A stretch of 64,000 nucleotides of DNA from Aphanothece sacrum FPU1 (GCF_003864295.1 NZ_BDQK01000013.1:1066501-1130500); one strand, 5' to 3'; positions 9,306 to 19,018 are shown, numbered from the stretch's first letter. Program-made: numbers and translations. Notes: generated by a model from the letters alone, not told the origin.

Positions 9306-9557
9306 TTAGTCCCGTTCTACACTGCCAAAAAAGATCGGTTCGACCCGAATGGCCATAATACTCGAAGGACGAACTACCATATATTCACCCTGAATATTTT
9401 TGATTGGTACATTTATAAATTCATCAGAATCAAACTTAGGAACCAGTTCGCCACTGTACCACTTCTGAAAATCTTGAATTTGACCAAAACGGACTTCTTC
9501 ACGATGTCCACTAGACAGAAAAAGATGAACTGCGTATTCGTCCGGTTTTCTGGGCAT
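9306..9557 (-). CDS. conserved cyanobacterial hypothetical protein
   Basis: An 83-residue protein beginning MPRKPDEYAVHLFLSSGHRE, followed by FGQIQDFQKWYSG and YMVVRPSSIMAIRVEP. I recognise it as a conserved cyanobacterial family of this size with no assigned role. The frame stays open 23 codons upstream, but family similarity starts at the ATG at 9557. No signal peptide or membrane segment. It lies 78 bp from the following conserved hypothetical gene and may be co-transcribed with it. Confidence 0.75.
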   Translation of the reverse strand: MPRKPDEYAVHLFLSSGHREEVRFGQIQDFQKWYSGELVPKFDSDEFINVPIKNIQGEYMVVRPSSIMAIRVEPIFFGSVERD

Positions 9558-9635
9558 AACAAACCTGCTACATAAAACTGATACAACGTGGTATATTATG
9601 TCACATTGAGGTTTACTTCCTCTCATTATCAGGCA

Positions 9636-10406
9636 TTAGGTGGTTAAATTAAACCTGTGTAACAAAGTTTCCAACACAGGGGGTAAAATTTGCCTTAACT
9701 GTTCCTCATTTTTGAATCCTAGTTGCTGATGTTGGGGTAAGTCAAAGGGCCAAGTTCCTGATACATCTGACCGTTCTAAATTGATCAGTAAAATTTGCCC
9801 AATTTGTTTATACGGAAGTGCATATCCGAGTTCCGTACACACCGACGAACTCAAAATTAAGCGAGATTTTTGATTTTGTTCAATACTCGTAATTGGAGTT
9901 CCATCCGCAATAAATAATAAGCTTTTACGAACTTTCCTCAGTTGACTATCACTGAGTCTTAAAGGACTATCTTGGGGACGAGGAGCTATTTCTAATGATA
10001 AAGGAAAACGCGATCGCTGATTATACTTTTCTAGTGCCTCAGTTAAAACAGTTTTGATAGTTTCCGTCGCACTAGGATACTCAGTTTGACCACTAAAAAA
10101 GATGATCGGTTCCAATATAGCATTGATCTCTTGTTTACTAAAATAAACCTCCTGAGACATCAGATCAATATTAGAAATAACATAACCTCCACTTCCTTCG
10201 ACGTAAAATTCTACCCTATCTCCCTCTAAATAGCGTTTAAACCAGACAGATTCTTGAATGGTTTGTTTATCGTCTAAAATATCAGCCCGTAAGGCAGATT
10301 TAAGTAAACTATTGCGATTTAATCGCAAATCATAGGGACGCTTGATAACTTCACGAATTGGTTCATAATGCGCCAGATACCAAGCTTTGAGCGGGATAAT
10401 GGCCAT
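9636..10406 (-). CDS. conserved cyanobacterial hypothetical protein
   Basis: A 256-residue soluble protein. It begins MAIIPLKAWYLAHYEPIREV and contains RPYDLRLNRNSLLKS, YVEGSGGYVISNIDL and a C-terminal helical tail. It resembles conserved cyanobacterial proteins of unknown role. The ATG at 10406 is chosen; a TTG at 10424 would add six residues. No transmembrane segments, no known catalytic motif. It precedes the 83-residue gene in the same direction, so the two may form a small operon. Confidence 0.7.
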   Translation of the reverse strand: MAIIPLKAWYLAHYEPIREVIKRPYDLRLNRNSLLKSALRADILDDKQTIQESVWFKRYLEGDRVEFYVEGSGGYVISNIDLMSQEVYFSKQEINAILEPIIFFSGQTEYPSATETIKTVLTEALEKYNQRSRFPLSLEIAPRPQDSPLRLSDSQLRKVRKSLLFIADGTPITSIEQNQKSRLILSSSVCTELGYALPYKQIGQILLINLERSDVSGTWPFDLPQHQQLGFKNEEQLRQILPPVLETLLHRFNLTT

Positions 10407-10509
10407 AAATGTTAGGGATTTCAACTAATCAGGTACTCACCCATTATAGCTCATTTTGCTAACAATTAAATACACAACTACTACTCAGTTCCTAGCTCTA
10501 ACCTAAAAA

Positions 10510-10872
10510 TTAACAATATTGACTTATATCCTCCTCTTTTTCCGCTAAATAGCAAAGAGCGCGAAAACGTAGAGACATCAGTTCATCGTAAAGAGGATTA
10601 ATTTTACATAGAGGGGGAATACTGACTAAAACGCGCCCAAAAACTTTGATATCTCTTGCAAAAGGACATTGAGCAGGGATAAAACGACAGACACGATGGG
10701 CTAAATTGCGATCGCTGATTTCTTGAGCATTTAGCCAACGACGTAGAGGTTGTAATCCATCAAAAAAAGTCCATCGGGACGCTGTTATTATCTTATCAGA
10801 TGGATCTGTATGTTCAACATTAATCCAAGTTCCTAAGATCAAGTTTTTGATTGTATAGTCGATGACACTCAT
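10510..10872 (-). CDS. Mo-dependent nitrogenase C-terminal domain protein
   Basis: A 120-residue protein matching the short cyanobacterial family labelled 'Mo-dependent nitrogenase C-terminus'. Marks are RRWLNAQEISDRNLAHRVC, FIPAQCPFARDIKVFG, IPPLCKINPLYDEL and the ending RFRALCYLAEKEEDISQYC. Five conserved cysteines are visible. The family name comes from similarity to a nitrogenase-linked tail; no nif genes are in this window, and homologues also occur in non-fixers, so function is open. The start at 10872 (MSVIDYTIKN) is preferred over an upstream start at 10980 in an unconserved extension. Confidence 0.8.
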   Translation of the reverse strand: MSVIDYTIKNLILGTWINVEHTDPSDKIITASRWTFFDGLQPLRRWLNAQEISDRNLAHRVCRFIPAQCPFARDIKVFGRVLVSIPPLCKINPLYDELMSLRFRALCYLAEKEEDISQYC

Positions 10873-10980
10873 GATATTATCTCGCCTTATAAAGACGGTT
10901 GTTATGGAAGTTACTACAATGGTCTGTCTATTAATTCCCTCAAAAAAGTCAATAATTGAGTAATTACTAGAAAAATCCAA

Positions 10981-11410
10981 AATAGAATAGTCTTGAATCT
11001 ATGTTTTTGCCCTTAAAGTTAGAGAGCTTCGTTGAAATTGTATTAGATATTACATCTCCTTTTTTAAATGAACATTGACATCATAACTAATATTTTGATT
11101 AGCTGCTTAGTAGAAAAGTTAAAGGAATATAACATCTACCTATTTCTATGATCGCGCTTATGCGTGGAAAGTAGTGTGAGAAAAATTACCGAATTTAGAC
11201 GATATTAATTATTCGTTTCCGTAGAATTACTGATCTCCTGAGTTTAATATAAAGCAGTAGGGTTTATTTTTGTCTAGGTACTTAGTTTTATTGATGCCAC
11301 CATAATCCCCATTTGTTCCAATTGTTAGCCTAATTGAAACAAGGTTTTTGAAGATGATATCCAGTTAATTATTCATTTAGTTCAATATTAAATATTTTTA
11401 TATGGTTTTA
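10981..11410. other. intergenic region with no recognised gene
   Basis: About 430 bp of AT-rich DNA between the Mo-nitrogenase-tail gene and repeat R1. No ORF of plausible composition, no tRNA-like fold and no strong hairpin were seen. Confidence 0.4.
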
Positions 11411-11560
11411 TGGGACTTAATATGCTAAACTAATAATTAATAAAAAACTAAAGCCTTATACTATAAAAATAAAGTCCCCTTTCGCAGACTTTATTATAGG
11501 TTGTCTAGGCAACCTTCGTTAGTATAGACTTTAACTCGCTCAGAGTTAAAGTCTATACTA
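11411..11560 (+). repeat. repeat R1, copy A (hairpin cluster)
   Basis: First of three copies of a roughly 150-190 bp non-coding repeat (others at 24918-25108 and 51882-52051). It begins GGGACTTAATATGCTAAAC, contains a degraded AAGTCC hairpin, an AGGTTG/CAACCT stem (11498-11515), and ends with a perfect 17-bp inverted repeat (11521-11537 and 11543-11559, loop GCTCA). It abuts the hyuA stop codon, so its last hairpin could act as a processing or termination structure for hyuA. Confidence 0.75.
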
Positions 11561-11572
11561 AATATTTTTATA

Positions 11573-13675
11573 TTAACATTTTTCTTTTTCTAAAATCAAA
11601 TGATTATAGTCAGTTAATCTGGCTTTCCAGTTAGGTTCAATAATAATTGTACTAATTTTTTCAATAATAATTGCTGGACCTTTAATTATATCTTGTGATT
11701 GTAAATTTTCCCGTTGATAAATTGGGGTATTTTGCCATTTATTTTCAGTAAATATTTGTACCGTTTCTATCGGTTTAGGTAACTCATTTAAAGCACGAAT
11801 ACGAGTCATTAAAGGTTCTTCTGGAGTTTCCATCATTTGAATGATTTCTACGGAAACGGATTCAACTATAAGGATTTTTTGCGGTTGAATGAAACCATAC
11901 CGTAATTGATGTTCTTCTTCAAAACTTTGCTGCATCACTGAAAGATTATCAACAAAATTAACTAATAAAGTTGAATCAGTACCTTGATATTTTAAACTGA
12001 CTTTTGGCACGACTTTTTCCCCTTTGATAGATTCGTCTAAATCAAGTTCATTTCTAGCTTTATTTTCTAGATTACTAATAACTTGTTTTAACTCAGTAAT
12101 TAAGTCTTGATTTAATGGTTTTTCTATGGCATTTTCTTTAATTATTCTAATATCAGCCAAACCCATTCCATAAGCACTTAATGCCCCTGCATAGGGATGG
12201 AGAAACACTGTCTTAATGCCCAACGTATCGGCAATTAAACAAGCTACTTGACCTCCTGCACCCCCGAAAGTACATAAGGCATAATGAGTCACATCATAGC
12301 CCCTCTGTAGACTAATTTTCTTAATCGCATTAGCCATATTTTCAACAGCAATTTTAATAAATCCTGCTGCTATTATTTCAGGACTATTTTGATCATTTGT
12401 TGCTCTTTCGATCTCTTGAGAAAGTTCTATAAATTTCTGAGTAACTATCTCATTATCTAAGGGGAAATTGCCTTCTTTTCCGAAAATATGGGGGAAATAT
12501 TGAGGACGAATTTTACCTAACATGACGTTAGCATCTGTCACAGTTAATGGGCCACCGCGACGGTAACAAGCGGGGCCAGGATTAGCACCTGCCGAGTTTG
12601 GCCCTACTTTGAAACTGGCTCCATCAAAGTATAAAATTGAACCACCACCAGCAGCAACCGTGTGAATACTTAATACTGGAACCCTCATTCTTGCGCCAGC
12701 AATTTCATTATCTAATTGTCGCTCATATTCCCCTTTAAAATGAGCAACATCAGTGCTAGTTCCTCCCATATCAAAGGTAATAATTTGTGAAAAACCTGCT
12801 CTTAAACTGGTTTGAACTGCCCCTACTATTCCTCCTGCTGGCCCAGATAAAATACTGTCTTTTCCTTGGAATTTGTGAGCATCAACTAACCCTCCATCTG
12901 ATTTCATAAACATCAATCTTGTGTTGGGTAACTGTGCAGAAACTTGGTCAACATATCTTCTCAAAATTGGAGATAAATAAGCATCAATAACAGTAGTATC
13001 TCCTCTCGAAACCAGTTTCATTAAGGGACTGACTTGATGAGAGATTGAAATTTGAGTAAATCCAATTTCTTGAGCAATAGTAGCGACTTTATTTTCGTGT
13101 TTTGGATAGCGATAACTGTGCATCAAAACAATTGCACAACTTCTTACACCTTGATTATAAATTTTTTGTACATCTTTTCTAACTTGGCTTAAATTAACCG
13201 GAATTAACTCATTGCCATTAGTATCATATCTTTCTTCAATTTCAATGACTGATTCATACAACATTGACGGTAAAATTATCTGACGAGCGAAAATATTAGG
13301 ACGGTTTTGATAACCAATTCTCAAAGCATCTTTAAAACCTTTAGTTATTAATAAAACTGTGCGATCTCCTTTTCTTTCTAATAGGGCATTTGTGGCTACT
13401 GTTGTCCCCATTTTTACTACTTCTATCTTCTGGGTGGCAATAGCTTTATTATTAGCAATACCTAAGATATCTCTGATTCCTTGAATAACAGCATCTTGAT
13501 AGCGTTCAGGATTTTCTGAGAGTAATTTATAGACGATTATCCATTCTTTTTTAGGCAAAGGAACCATTAAAAATCGTTCTGGTTGTTGGGATAAGTTATT
13601 AATAATTTCTGAGTCATTGACAACCGCAACGATATCGGTAAAAGTGCCACCTCGATCAACAAAAAATTTTAGCAT
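11573..13675 (-). CDS. hyuA: hydantoinase/oxoprolinase subunit A
   Basis: A 700-residue ATP-dependent ring-opening amidohydrolase subunit (hydantoinase A/5-oxoprolinase A). Motifs: VDRGGTFTDIVAVV at the N-terminus (phosphate-binding), KMGTTVATNALLERKG, DGGLVDAHKFQG, FDMGGTSTDVAHFKG, GGGSILYFDGASFKVGP, GPACYRRGGPLTVTDAN and FGGAGGQVACLIAD. It should pair with subunit B, here encoded 21 kb away at 34655. The ATG at 13675 matches the conserved opening MLKFFVDRGGTFTD; a TTG at 13702 is an alternative. The substrate (5-oxoproline or a hydantoin) cannot be settled from sequence. Confidence 0.9.
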   Translation of the reverse strand: MLKFFVDRGGTFTDIVAVVNDSEIINNLSQQPERFLMVPLPKKEWIIVYKLLSENPERYQDAVIQGIRDILGIANNKAIATQKIEVVKMGTTVATNALLERKGDRTVLLITKGFKDALRIGYQNRPNIFARQIILPSMLYESVIEIEERYDTNGNELIPVNLSQVRKDVQKIYNQGVRSCAIVLMHSYRYPKHENKVATIAQEIGFTQISISHQVSPLMKLVSRGDTTVIDAYLSPILRRYVDQVSAQLPNTRLMFMKSDGGLVDAHKFQGKDSILSGPAGGIVGAVQTSLRAGFSQIITFDMGGTSTDVAHFKGEYERQLDNEIAGARMRVPVLSIHTVAAGGGSILYFDGASFKVGPNSAGANPGPACYRRGGPLTVTDANVMLGKIRPQYFPHIFGKEGNFPLDNEIVTQKFIELSQEIERATNDQNSPEIIAAGFIKIAVENMANAIKKISLQRGYDVTHYALCTFGGAGGQVACLIADTLGIKTVFLHPYAGALSAYGMGLADIRIIKENAIEKPLNQDLITELKQVISNLENKARNELDLDESIKGEKVVPKVSLKYQGTDSTLLVNFVDNLSVMQQSFEEEHQLRYGFIQPQKILIVESVSVEIIQMMETPEEPLMTRIRALNELPKPIETVQIFTENKWQNTPIYQRENLQSQDIIKGPAIIIEKISTIIIEPNWKARLTDYNHLILEKEKC

Positions 13676-13733
13676 TGGTTTTATTTTTTTAGTTAATAAC
13701 AATACTATATCAGACTTTTATGTTTAATTTTTA

Positions 13734-14246
13734 TCAATAATTAATTGTATTTTTGCTTTGATCATTAAGTTTTTTCGTCATAATTAACTGGGCAGCTTCA
13801 TAATCTTTATTAATTAAATAAGAAAAATGATAGTAACTAGCTAAATAAAAATCATAACCAAATTTTTGATAACGATCTGCGATCGCTAAAAATCCATACC
13901 TTGCACTGAATTGATCATTAAACCAATCTTCATAAAATGAATCATGAATTAGTAAAGTTAATGTCTGTTGATCTATACTAGGTATAAGACGAATTAAACG
14001 AATGGCATTATGATGAGTACGAGGTACAGGTAATAAAATCGAAAAGTTATCAAAGGTTAAAAAATCGGCTAAATCATCTTCAGTTCTTTCATAATAAGTA
14101 GAGGGTTCTTTAGGTAAAGAGACAAAATGCCGCCAACACATCCAAAATTCATGTTTACTGTCAAACCCTGGATCAATATCTAAACGCCAATTATCATCAT
14201 TACACAAATCGTTAATTACTTCTAAAGATAAGTCAGCTAGTTTCAT
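13734..14246 (-). CDS. hypothetical protein
   Basis: A 170-residue soluble, acidic and aromatic-rich protein (many W, Y, F and D). No signal peptide or membrane helix. Recognisable local patterns are DIDPGFDSKHEFWMCWRHF and LLPVPRTHHNAIRLIRL. I cannot name a family. It sits just upstream of hyuA in the same direction (58 bp from its start), so co-expression is possible. Confidence 0.6.
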   Translation of the reverse strand: MKLADLSLEVINDLCNDDNWRLDIDPGFDSKHEFWMCWRHFVSLPKEPSTYYERTEDDLADFLTFDNFSILLPVPRTHHNAIRLIRLIPSIDQQTLTLLIHDSFYEDWFNDQFSARYGFLAIADRYQKFGYDFYLASYYHFSYLINKDYEAAQLIMTKKLNDQSKNTINY

Positions 14247-14289
14247 GATAATTTTTACTCTTTCTAATTTTCTAAGATTTGCTTATCAT

Positions 14290-14477
14290 TAAGTAGGTAC
14301 ACAAAATTAATTACACAAAATTTGTAGGGGCGGGTTTTTGTAGGGGCGGGTTTTTTACATAAATCAATTATTCTCACCAAAAAATTAAATAAACCCGCCC
14401 TTACCTTTGTCACTCAACCATTACGACTATATCAAAACCCGCCCCGACTGTGCAATTAATTTTGCGCACGGTACTTA
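14290..14477. repeat. repeat R2, copy D (GGGGCGGG element with inverted ends)
   Basis: A MITE-like element. The left end TAAGTAGGTACACAAAATTA matches the reverse complement of the right end (14449-14477) with a one-base indel and few mismatches. Inside are two GTAGGGGCGGGTTTTT units and CCCGCCC complements able to form a large hairpin. The same element occurs at 22424-22590, and a partial one at 24694. Confidence 0.75.
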
Positions 14478-14526
14478 AAACAAAAAAAGTGGACAGTGCA
14501 TCGGCCTATATTGATAATTTTGATTT

Positions 14527-14721
14527 TTATGGCATAATACAAAAGTCAATGCTTGTAATATTAGCTTCCCCATAATTGGGTATTCAAGCAACCCATTCTA
14601 AATCTGAATTTTGGCATAATAATAATGCCTCCTCATAACAAAAAGCTGTCAAAGGTTCTAATAAATGTACCCACATATTAGCTTCTAGTTTAGGTACTTT
14701 GTGTGCATTATTTAACAGGGG
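14527..14721 (-). pseudogene. remnant of a small cyanobacterial protein gene
   Basis: Reading the minus strand from 14721 gives a coding-like frame containing KVPKLEANMWVHLLEPL and ALLLCQNSDLEWVA. A TGA (14584-14586) follows, then the same frame continues IPNYGEANITSIDF to a TAA at 14527. The pieces resemble short cyanobacterial proteins with a W-I-P-x-Y-G-E-A segment, in which the TGA position would be Trp. No plausible start with a ribosome site is seen upstream. I read it as a decayed gene; family assignment is tentative. Confidence 0.45.
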
Positions 14722-14726
14722 TTATG

Positions 14727-14754
14727 ATAAGGGTCAACGGCCGTTGACCCTTAT
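14727..14754. terminator. 28-bp perfect palindrome after the PSII S4 gene
   Basis: A loopless perfect palindrome centred on GTCAACGGCCGTTGAC, flanked by ATAAGG/CCTTAT. It begins 7 bp past the stop codon of the PSII S4 protein gene and could fold into a strong hairpin in its mRNA. There is no clear U-run, so classic intrinsic termination is uncertain; the core also looks like a dispersed cyanobacterial palindrome. Confidence 0.5.
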
Positions 14755-14761
14755 ATATAAT

Positions 14762-15541
14762 TTATTGAAATCTGGTTAATTGAATCCGATACCGTTCTTT
14801 TTTGGTAATAACAACCTCTCCCACCTCTAAGCGTCCTTTTCCTCGCACTGTGATTAAATCTCCCGATGCCACATTGTAACTCGCTTGGGTGATATCTTTC
14901 CAGTTGACCCGCACATCTCCTGATGTAATCGCTTCAGCCATCTTACTACGAGACATCCCAAACCCCGCAGAAGCGATTGCATCTAAGCGCATAGATGCTT
15001 CAACCGTCGTCATTTCCTTGGTTTTGGGGGCGCGTATTTTCAACTCATCCAAGGCGATCGCACGAGTTTTGACGGGAACAGATCGCACCTGAGTTAAACT
15101 CGTTTCCAAGAATTCTACCATCTCTGGCACCACAATCACCTGGGCCCCCCTTTCCCCCAAAACAATAATATCCCCGATTTTCTCTCTCACAAGACCTGTG
15201 CCTAAAATAGCCCCTAAGAAGTCCCGATGAGTTGCTGGGTCAAAAAGGAAGTTTCCCGCAATATCCAGGGCTGCTAGAGGAATTTGAGAGGGATCTAGAG
15301 GTATTTCAGTACGGGATATACCTACCCGTTGACGTTCTGCTTGAGGATAACCTCCCCAGGTCAAAATGTCTACCTCTGTAAATTTCTTCAGTAGGGTTTG
15401 CGCTTCTGCCACAATAGGAGGAGAGAAAAAATCACTGACCATTACTTCCCAGGTTTTAACGGCAATTTCAGCTAGATCGAGCAATCTAGCCATTTCTTCT
15501 CGATTTTCCAGACATTTTAGCAGTTTATCTTTAGTTAACAT
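14762..15541 (-). CDS. photosystem II S4 domain protein
   Basis: A 259-residue YlmH-like RNA-binding protein of the cyanobacterial/plastid 'PSII S4' family. The N-terminal two thirds include DILTWGGYPQAERQRVGIS and IGDIIVLGERGAQVIVVPE. The S4 RNA-binding domain spans about residues 185-245 (RLDAIASAGFGMSRSKMAEA, SGDLITVRGKGRLEV). The family is conserved in oxygenic phototrophs; the exact RNA target is not known to me. It ends beside a 28-bp palindrome and lies 3 bp from the stop of the preceding membrane-protein gene, so the two are co-transcribed. Confidence 0.9.
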   Translation of the reverse strand: MLTKDKLLKCLENREEMARLLDLAEIAVKTWEVMVSDFFSPPIVAEAQTLLKKFTEVDILTWGGYPQAERQRVGISRTEIPLDPSQIPLAALDIAGNFLFDPATHRDFLGAILGTGLVREKIGDIIVLGERGAQVIVVPEMVEFLETSLTQVRSVPVKTRAIALDELKIRAPKTKEMTTVEASMRLDAIASAGFGMSRSKMAEAITSGDVRVNWKDITQASYNVASGDLITVRGKGRLEVGEVVITKKERYRIQLTRFQ

Positions 15542-15544
15542 CCG

Positions 15545-16057
15545 TTAAACAAGAGGTTGAGTGTAACCTTGGAGGGTTTCGGGTTGGAACTGATTTAAGA
15601 TAGCAGTAGCTTGATTTTTAATGGGGGTTGAACCTTGAACCACCACTAAATATTTACCCTCATTAAGACGATTTCGATAGGGCAAGGCATCTCCACTGCC
15701 AACAGATAATCCCACTCCACCTCCGACAAAAACACTGCCCATAGCCCCACCAATTGCTCCGGCAACGCCTCCTAAAATATGATTAAAGGGTTGTCCTGCC
15801 CAGTCAAAACTATTGACTCCTGTGATGAGATCAAAGCAGTATCCTCCAGCAAATCCGAAAGGAACTAACCAAAAAGCCATCAAAATAGCTCTTTTTTTCG
15901 CTTGTTCGGTGGGATCGATAAAGCCAAATTCATCGGCGGTCTTATATCCTTTCCCCAGTATAACAAGTTGATTGATAGGAATGCCAGCTTTTTCTAAAGC
16001 GGTATAAGCTTCCTCTGCTTTGATGCGATCACTAACAACAGCTATAAGATAATTCAT
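15545..16057 (-). CDS. conserved glycine-rich membrane protein
   Basis: A 170-residue protein. The N-terminal domain (MNYLIAVVSDRIKAEEAYTA, LVILGKGYKTADEFGFIDP) resembles a small alpha/beta stress-protein fold. Two hydrophobic Gly-rich membrane segments follow (about 60-85 and 100-130, with GGVAGAIGGAMGSVFVGGG), then a short soluble tail with YLVVVQGS. It is a conserved cyanobacterial type without a known role. Only 3 bp separate its stop from the PSII S4 start, implying one operon with this gene first. Confidence 0.75.
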   Translation of the reverse strand: MNYLIAVVSDRIKAEEAYTALEKAGIPINQLVILGKGYKTADEFGFIDPTEQAKKRAILMAFWLVPFGFAGGYCFDLITGVNSFDWAGQPFNHILGGVAGAIGGAMGSVFVGGGVGLSVGSGDALPYRNRLNEGKYLVVVQGSTPIKNQATAILNQFQPETLQGYTQPLV

Positions 16058-16232
16058 CGATAGAGTCTAGATAATTTATGTCCATAGTTTATTGTGACAT
16101 TTTTCTTGTGCAAGTTGGTAGGCAATCTCCAAGAAAGGATTTGTCATGAACTCAAAGATAAAGATTTAGGAAGTTCTAAGACATTACTCATTCATTAGAA
16201 ATCAAACATCTTAGCTAATCTTAACTCGGTTT

Positions 16233-18203
16233 TTATCGCTTTAACTGTATGAGTTTACCTTGTTGAGTTGATGAAGTTGAATACCATAATACGCTTGAGT
16301 TGGGAGGAATATTATTCAGATTACACTTGAGCTGAAGGCATAGAATATAGTCGAATTCTAAGGCACTAGATTTTAAAGAGGATAAGCTAACTGAAGTAAA
16401 TTTGACATCAGGATTAAGCAATAAGTAATGGTAAATCCAAGTGTTTTCTCCAGTGACTAGGGCAATTTTGGAATCTACAGGGATAAGCTTAGTAAATAAT
16501 GATACTCGCTGATCTCCATAGTGACGTTCTGCATAATAAAGTCGATTGCTTCCCAAATTTGTTTTGGCCCAGATGCTGTCATTTACTACAGTATAAGGCC
16601 ACTTAAAAGGGATAAGATCTGAACCGGTTAATATCTTATTAGGACTTAGAAGTAATGGTTTATTACTATTAATAGCACAAGAAAAAAACAGAATGAATAT
16701 GGAAGTATACTTAATAATTTTTATTAGCAAATTTTGCCTGATTTTTACAGATTTGATTAAATAGGCAATACAAACACCAGAAGATGCGAAGAAAAGCGAG
16801 AAAAACCTGTTATTCCAAGGCATCCAAACTATTTGATAAACTACAATAAATACATATCCTAGTAAGGTTAAACTTAATGCTTTTAAAGACTTGGGACCGG
16901 TTAGAATTGAGTAAATAATCCCAGGAATGATCAGTAAGAAACCAAACGGACCAAACCAAGAACCGTCCTCATGTAGTTGCCATAATATATTAAATGAATA
17001 ATCCTTGTGCAGACCAGCATCACCCAAAACAGGAGCTAGAAAATATTCGTAAATTTTTTGCAGAGTTCCACTTATTGTAAACCCGAAAATCCTGTTAAAG
17101 ATAATATCACTTGGGTTTAAAAAATCACAAGTCTGAAAAATGTATCGAACTAAATTGGCGATACCTCCTTTAAGTCCGCTTGATTGTTGATATTTTAATA
17201 CCTCGCTATTTGGGCCAGACCAACCACCCCAGAAATTGTAGTTGTGTATGAAAAGCCATATTTGTGACAAAATAAATGCTGGAACAATTAATAAGATAAG
17301 AGACCAGCGATTTTGTGAAATTAATTTTATCCATATTCCTAATCGATATTTTCTCAAGAGTAAAAGTCCAAACAACAAAGTAAAAGGGATGATAAAAGCC
17401 ATGAAAGTCGTCTTAGAAGAAAAGCCAAATAAGAGACATAAAATTAGAAGAATAAGGTCATTTATATTTAACTTTTCTAAGAGACGATGAACAGTTAAAA
17501 AACAAAAAATTGCTGCTGCTACTGTTATGATATCATTCTTAGTCGAAGTGGCTTGGTAGACGAATTCAGGTAAGCTAACAATTACTAGAGTTGCCATTAA
17601 AGAAATTTCGCAGGATGTATATCTTCGAGATAAAGCGTAGGTTCCGAATCCTACGGAAATATAAGCGAGGAAACTGAATATCCCAATTCCGTAGTCAGTA
17701 TAATATCGTAGAAAAATATGGTGTAATATATCAGAGCTAACTGGAAATACTGCTTGTCTAAATGTCGTTATGTTGCTGAGGTATAATGATTTCTCTTGCT
17801 GAAATAGAAGGACTCTTGCCAAATTGTATGTCATACTATCCCAATTAGCAGGAGGAAGGAGAATTGCTTGTAAACCTAAGTAAATCCAGCTAATTAATAA
17901 AAGGATAGAAATTAATTTATTTTGACGATAAAAGCTTTTGCATTTATGATAGTATAGTATCAGGTATTTTTTCTGCTTTTTTAGAATTAATAAACATCCA
18001 ATAATGGTGAATCCTTCTAGGATAAATGCTAAACTTGGCTGTCCTATTAAAAAAGCAGTTTGAAAGATACATGAAAGAATGATGAAAGCGAGGACTATCC
18101 CTGATGATACTGCTTCAGAAAATTTAACTCCAGGAGTAGCAATAAATAGAGTAGCCCCAACACAAAGCAAAATAATCTCGAATAATGAAATGATAGCTGC
18201 CAT
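16233..18203 (-). CDS. GT-C-type polytopic membrane glycosyltransferase (predicted)
   Basis: A 656-residue protein with about 12-14 membrane helices and a short C-terminal soluble tail. After the third helix comes NWDSMTYNLARV (D122), which sits where GT-C enzymes of the PMT/ArnT kind place their catalytic Asp in the first periplasmic loop. Such enzymes move sugars from polyprenyl-phosphate donors to outer acceptors. It stands divergent from the methyltransferase-GT2 pair, whose GT2 could make the lipid-linked donor. Family membership is inferred from topology and this motif; the acceptor is unknown. Confidence 0.65.
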   Translation of the reverse strand: MAAIISLFEIILLCVGATLFIATPGVKFSEAVSSGIVLAFIILSCIFQTAFLIGQPSLAFILEGFTIIGCLLILKKQKKYLILYYHKCKSFYRQNKLISILLLISWIYLGLQAILLPPANWDSMTYNLARVLLFQQEKSLYLSNITTFRQAVFPVSSDILHHIFLRYYTDYGIGIFSFLAYISVGFGTYALSRRYTSCEISLMATLVIVSLPEFVYQATSTKNDIITVAAAIFCFLTVHRLLEKLNINDLILLILCLLFGFSSKTTFMAFIIPFTLLFGLLLLRKYRLGIWIKLISQNRWSLILLIVPAFILSQIWLFIHNYNFWGGWSGPNSEVLKYQQSSGLKGGIANLVRYIFQTCDFLNPSDIIFNRIFGFTISGTLQKIYEYFLAPVLGDAGLHKDYSFNILWQLHEDGSWFGPFGFLLIIPGIIYSILTGPKSLKALSLTLLGYVFIVVYQIVWMPWNNRFFSLFFASSGVCIAYLIKSVKIRQNLLIKIIKYTSIFILFFSCAINSNKPLLLSPNKILTGSDLIPFKWPYTVVNDSIWAKTNLGSNRLYYAERHYGDQRVSLFTKLIPVDSKIALVTGENTWIYHYLLLNPDVKFTSVSLSSLKSSALEFDYILCLQLKCNLNNIPPNSSVLWYSTSSTQQGKLIQLKR

Positions 18204-18442
18204 TTATTGTATCTCCCACAAGAAATCTATTGTTGTTTTATTTTTCGATAAATTATAGCCTTTACTGGTGTAGAAAACTTTTTTAGGGATATCAGGAACC
18301 AATTATGGGGCGATCGCATAGTGCTATATTTATTTTTGAGGCATCGGAAACAAAGTATCAAAGTCAGGTTTATGATATAATAACTGGTAATTTTATGATT
18401 CCTCAACTAATAACGTAAATTTTTACTCAATAAATTATTGTA
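18204..18442. promoter_or_regulatory. divergent promoter region with one HIP1-like site
   Basis: A 239-bp AT-rich spacer between the divergent GT-C and methyltransferase genes. It contains GCGATCGC around 18309. No operator or riboswitch is recognised. Confidence 0.3.
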
Positions 18443-19018
18443 ATGACAAGAAATCAAGAGCCATTTTTAGAGCCATTTTTGCGTTGGATGCGACTCCGTA
18501 GAGTCATGTTTCATGTTCCTAAGAATTCTATTCTTCTCGATATAGGCTGTGGCACTTCCGCCACTTTTCTTAAAACAATGTCTCCCTATATTAAGCAAGG
18601 ATTTGGAGTAGATTTCAAGGTCGAAAATGCTAGATTTAGCAATATTGAAACAACTCAGCTAGAATTTAATGAAAAGTTACCATTTCAAGATTCATCTTTT
18701 GATGTAGTAACCATGTTAGCCGTTTTAGAGCATATTGAAAATGAAGATAAAATCTTGAAAGAAATTAAGCGTATTTTGATTCCTGGAGGCAAATTAATCA
18801 TCACAGTTCCTTCAGTTTGGTCACAACCAGTCCTAGAGTTTCTTTCTTATAAACTGAAAATAGTAAGTGAAGATGAAATCCGAGATCATAAAAGATATTA
18901 CAATCGAACAATACTGAGCAAAAAATTGATTGAAGTGGTAGGATTTCAAGACTTAAATCACCAATATTTTCAGTTTTATATGAATAATTTTTGTACAGTA
19001 ATTAAGGGAGATAAATGA
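18443..19018 (+). CDS. class I SAM-dependent methyltransferase
   Basis: A 191-residue methyltransferase of the Methyltransf_11 type. Motif I is [14 protein letters not shown], the acidic strand-2 end [11 protein letters not shown], motif post-[16 protein letters not shown], then [13 protein letters not shown]. The C-terminal part [16 protein letters not shown] is shared with sugar/lipid-acting methyltransferases in polysaccharide clusters. Its TGA overlaps the ATG of the GT2 gene (ATGATGA), so the two are translationally coupled. The substrate is unknown, probably a glycolipid or polysaccharide intermediate. Confidence 0.85.
   Translation: MTRNQEPFLEPFLRWMRLRRVMFHVPKNSILLDIGCGTSATFLKTMSPYIKQGFGVDFKVENARFSNIETTQLEFNEKLPFQDSSFDVVTMLAVLEHIENEDKILKEIKRILIPGGKLIITVPSVWSQPVLEFLSYKLKIVSEDEIRDHKRYYNRTILSKKLIEVVGFQDLNHQYFQFYMNNFCTVIKGDK

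Noticed and set aside
10510-10872. Evidence for a nitrogenase cluster from the 'Mo-dependent nitrogenase C-terminus' name
   Set aside because: No nif genes are present in the window, and the family also occurs in organisms without nitrogenase.
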